NCBI GenBank assembly: GCA_017509065.1
Contig: JAFWQM010000035.1
Coordinates: 1-8,428 of the forward strand
Reading direction: 5' to 3'
Length of the DNA stretch: 8,428 bases
Source: Clostridia bacterium
GTDB taxonomy: Bacteria > Bacillota_A > Clostridia > Christensenellales > Aristaeellaceae
A program made the position numbers and the translations under genes. Below are positions 6,602 through 8,428 of the stretch, piece after piece (position 1 is the stretch's first letter; every line of letters begins with the position of its first letter). Under the pieces are notes generated by a model, which worked only from the letters and a program-made list of their open reading frames with translations, was not told the origin of the DNA and made no database searches.

Positions 6602-8050
6602 ATGAAAGAAAACGATGAAGGCATGGAAATGAACCATGGAGGAGAGAGCCGGTATTACATCCTGACGGACGGCTTTGCCCTCCGGGGCTGGAAGCTGCTT
6701 CCCTACGCGATCCAGGCGCTGCATTATCAGCAGACGGAGTTCTTCCTGAAACCGGACTTTGAATTGATCTCCGCCTGCGACGGGCATACCCCCATTCAGT
6801 GGGAGAAGCTTACGGAGGAACAAAAAGGCCGGTATGACCATTGGGAAAAATACGGCTTCATCCGCCGGACAAAGGGCAATGAGCGTTTGCAGCCGATGCA
6901 GGAATACCGCTTTTACCCGGCCCGGTTCAAGGAGTATGTGCAGTGGTCCATCACGGGGCGTTGCAATTACAAATGCCGCCATTGCTTCATGTCCGCGCCC
7001 CACGCCGCTCAGGGAGAACCGGCCTGGGAGGAACTGATGGCCATGCTGGACGCCTTTGCGCGCTGCGGCGTGCGCAATCTGCAATTGACCGGCGGGGAAC
7101 CCATGGTTCGCGGGGACTTTTGGGAGCTGGTGGACGCCATTCATGAAAAGGGGCTGACTGTGACCATCCTGTATTCCAACGGCCTGCTGATCACCGACGC
7201 TTTTCTGGATAAGCTGGAGGCGCGGGATATGCGGCCCTCCATTCAGTTCAGCTTCGACGGCGTGGGCCATCACGACTGGATGCGCGGCATACCGGGCGCG
7301 GAAAAGATCGTGCTGGACGCGCTGAAGCGCTGCCAGGATCGGGGTATCCCCACCTCCGTTTCCATGGTGATCTGCCGGGAAAGCGCGGGCTGCATCCGGG
7401 AATCGGTGAACCTGATGGCCTCCCTGGGGGTGCTGAGCATGAAGGTGGGCAACGCCTCCCCCATGGGCGAATGGAAAAACGAGCCGGAGCATTTTCTTTC
7501 CCAGGCGGAAGCCTACGAAGCGTTCCTGGACTATATTCCCCATTACTTCGAGGACGGAAAGCCCCTGACCCTGGGGCTGGAGGGCTTCTTCAATTACGAC
7601 AGGGCCAAGGAAAAGCTGTCCTCCTGGTTTGAAAAGGACATAGAGGAACAGTACTTTGGCAAGGCCCTCATGTGCGGCCATGTGCGGCGGGGCATGTATG
7701 TGAGCCCCAAGGGGAACGTGCTGCCCTGTATGTCCATGGTGGGCGGGCCCATCGAGAATCAGTTCCCCAATATGCTGGAAACGCCCCTGGAGGATATTCT
7801 GGATAAGCAGTCCGCTTATATGGATATTACCACCTCCCGGGTCAGCGATTTCATGGAGCATAACCCGGACTGCAAAACCTGCGAATACCGAAACGGCTGC
7901 TGCGGCGGCTGCCGGGCCGTCGCGGTGCGGGACCATCCCACGGATTACCTATCGAAAGACCTGGACACCTGCCGGTATTTCCGGGACGGGTGGAAAGCCA
8001 AAAAAGATGCTTTGCTGCGCCGGATCGGCCAGCTTTCAGAGCATAAATAA
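6602..8050 (+). CDS. Radical SAM/SPASM peptide maturase with RRE-like N-terminus
   Basis: The 482-residue enzyme has the radical SAM motif CNYKCRHC (Cys121, Cys125, Cys128; CX3CX2C), which binds the 4Fe-4S cluster that cleaves S-adenosylmethionine, and the GGEP motif at 164-167. The C-terminal SPASM domain has a complete canonical set: Cys358-X12-Gly-X4-Cys376, then Cys424, 427, 433, 437 (CX2CX5CX3C) and Cys457, enough for two auxiliary 4Fe-4S clusters; Cys434 is extra. Residues ~16-96 (YYILTDGFALRGW, FFLKPDFELISACDG, then a helix and KYGFIRR) resemble a PqqD-like winged-helix leader-binding element. The precursor follows 25 bases downstream. Thioether formation on core cysteines, as in sactipeptide or ranthipeptide enzymes, is the likeliest chemistry but is inferred. 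The start is less certain: AAAGGA (6583-6588) is 13 bases from the ATG, and in-frame ATGs at 6623 and 6629 are alternatives. Confidence 0.92.
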   Translation: MKENDEGMEMNHGGESRYYILTDGFALRGWKLLPYAIQALHYQQTEFFLKPDFELISACDGHTPIQWEKLTEEQKGRYDHWEKYGFIRRTKGNERLQPMQEYRFYPARFKEYVQWSITGRCNYKCRHCFMSAPHAAQGEPAWEELMAMLDAFARCGVRNLQLTGGEPMVRGDFWELVDAIHEKGLTVTILYSNGLLITDAFLDKLEARDMRPSIQFSFDGVGHHDWMRGIPGAEKIVLDALKRCQDRGIPTSVSMVICRESAGCIRESVNLMASLGVLSMKVGNASPMGEWKNEPEHFLSQAEAYEAFLDYIPHYFEDGKPLTLGLEGFFNYDRAKEKLSSWFEKDIEEQYFGKALMCGHVRRGMYVSPKGNVLPCMSMVGGPIENQFPNMLETPLEDILDKQSAYMDITTSRVSDFMEHNPDCKTCEYRNGCCGGCRAVAVRDHPTDYLSKDLDTCRYFRDGWKAKKDALLRRIGQLSEHK

Positions 8051-8060
8051 CAAAATCGAA

Positions 8061-8065
8061 GGAGG
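8061..8065 (+). promoter_or_regulatory. Strong ribosome binding site of the precursor gene
   Basis: GGAGG, within GAAGGAGG, lies 10 bases before the ATG at 8076. It fixes the start of the precursor gene and is the strongest Shine-Dalgarno sequence in the biosynthetic half, in keeping with a precursor made in excess of its enzyme from a shared transcript. Confidence 0.75.
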
Positions 8066-8075
8066 ATGAAACATC

Positions 8076-8428
8076 ATGTCGGAAATCTCTAAGGAACTGC
8101 TGGAAAAGCTGACGAACGCGAAAACCAGGGAAGAAGCGGCGGCGCTGCTGAAAGCGGAGGGCATCGAGGACGCGCCGGAGGAAAAAATATGGGAGCAGGT
8201 GCAGCAGCTCCGCGTCTCGGAGGCCCAGGAATTGTCCCTGGACGAACTGGACGACGTGGCTGGCGGCGTAACGGAACGGGACTGGATGGCAAGCGGCTGT
8301 GCAGCCACCGTGGAACCGGGCAGCGACTGCTGGGGAACGGATGGCGGATGCAGTATGTGTAATATAAAATATGTAAATAAGCCGGAATGCACCTGTCCCA
8401 GATACAACAGATTCAGCGCATTTTACCC
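8076..8428 (+). CDS. RiPP precursor peptide, Nif11/NHLP-like leader and Cys-rich core (3' end cut by window)
   Basis: The frame is open from the ATG to the window end, giving at least 117 residues. Residues 1-64 form an acidic helical leader (SKELLEKLTNAKTREEAAA at 5-23, then ELSLDELDDVAGG at 52-64). This is the pattern of Nif11-like and NHLP leaders, ending in the Gly63-Gly64 site for C39 peptidases. From Val65 the character changes to a core rich in Cys, Gly, Ser, Thr and Asp, with six cysteines so far at 75, 85, 92, 95, 105 and 107 (spacing CX9CX6CX2CX9CXC). The leader has none. Cys85-Trp-Gly-Thr-Asp89 fits the CX3D unit seen in some ranthipeptides, but only once. The maturase ends 25 bases upstream, so the two are likely cotranscribed. 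The core's last part (from about 8357) is more AT-rich than its surroundings. The C-terminus and any further cysteines lie beyond the window. Confidence 0.88.
   Translation, partial: MSEISKELLEKLTNAKTREEAAALLKAEGIEDAPEEKIWEQVQQLRVSEAQELSLDELDDVAGGVTERDWMASGCAATVEPGSDCWGTDGGCSMCNIKYVNKPECTCPRYNRFSAFY

Noticed and set aside
8328..8344. Assigning the core to freyrasin-like CX3D ranthipeptides
   Set aside because: Only one CX3D unit (Cys85 to Asp89) is present, whereas those precursors repeat it. A single match is expected by chance in a core rich in Asp and Cys.

Overview
The window holds a nearly complete gene cluster for a ribosomally made, post-translationally modified peptide (RiPP) of the double-glycine, NHLM/Nif11-like leader type. 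The organism is most likely an anaerobic, GC-rich Firmicute, such as a gut clostridium of the Oscillospirales or Christensenellales kind. This is inferred from the GC-rich protein style, strong AGGAG-type ribosome binding sites, the short membrane adaptor typical of single-membrane bacteria, and an oxygen-sensitive radical SAM maturase. All genes lie on the + strand, and no gap longer than about 110 bases lies between genes.

Layout: 1-111 is a promoter region with an 11-bp tandem repeat and a sigma-A-like promoter. 112-537 encodes a short HlyD-like adaptor. 542-2719 encodes a C39 peptidase/ABC transporter that should cut the leader after Gly-Gly and export the product. 2738-4933 encodes its partner NHLM-type ABC half-transporter. 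4930-5427 encodes a small ECF-type sigma factor whose ATG overlaps the preceding stop. 5513-6499 encodes an unrecognised 328-residue protein. 6602-8050 encodes a radical SAM/SPASM peptide maturase with an N-terminal region resembling a RiPP recognition element. From 8076 to the window end runs the precursor peptide: a leader ending in VAGG, then a core with six visible cysteines, cut off by the window edge.

Inferred working model: the precursor leader is bound by the maturase, which installs radical-made (probably thioether) crosslinks on core cysteines. The unknown protein may add or assist a second modification. The C39 ABC protein then removes the leader after Gly64 and exports the product with its ABC partner and the adaptor. 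Regulation is the most distinctive point. Almost the same ~41-bp element (35 of 41 positions identical by eye) lies just upstream of both the unknown gene and the maturase-precursor unit. It first occurs directly after the sigma factor gene, suggesting that the sigma factor switches on the biosynthetic half while the export half has its own promoter.
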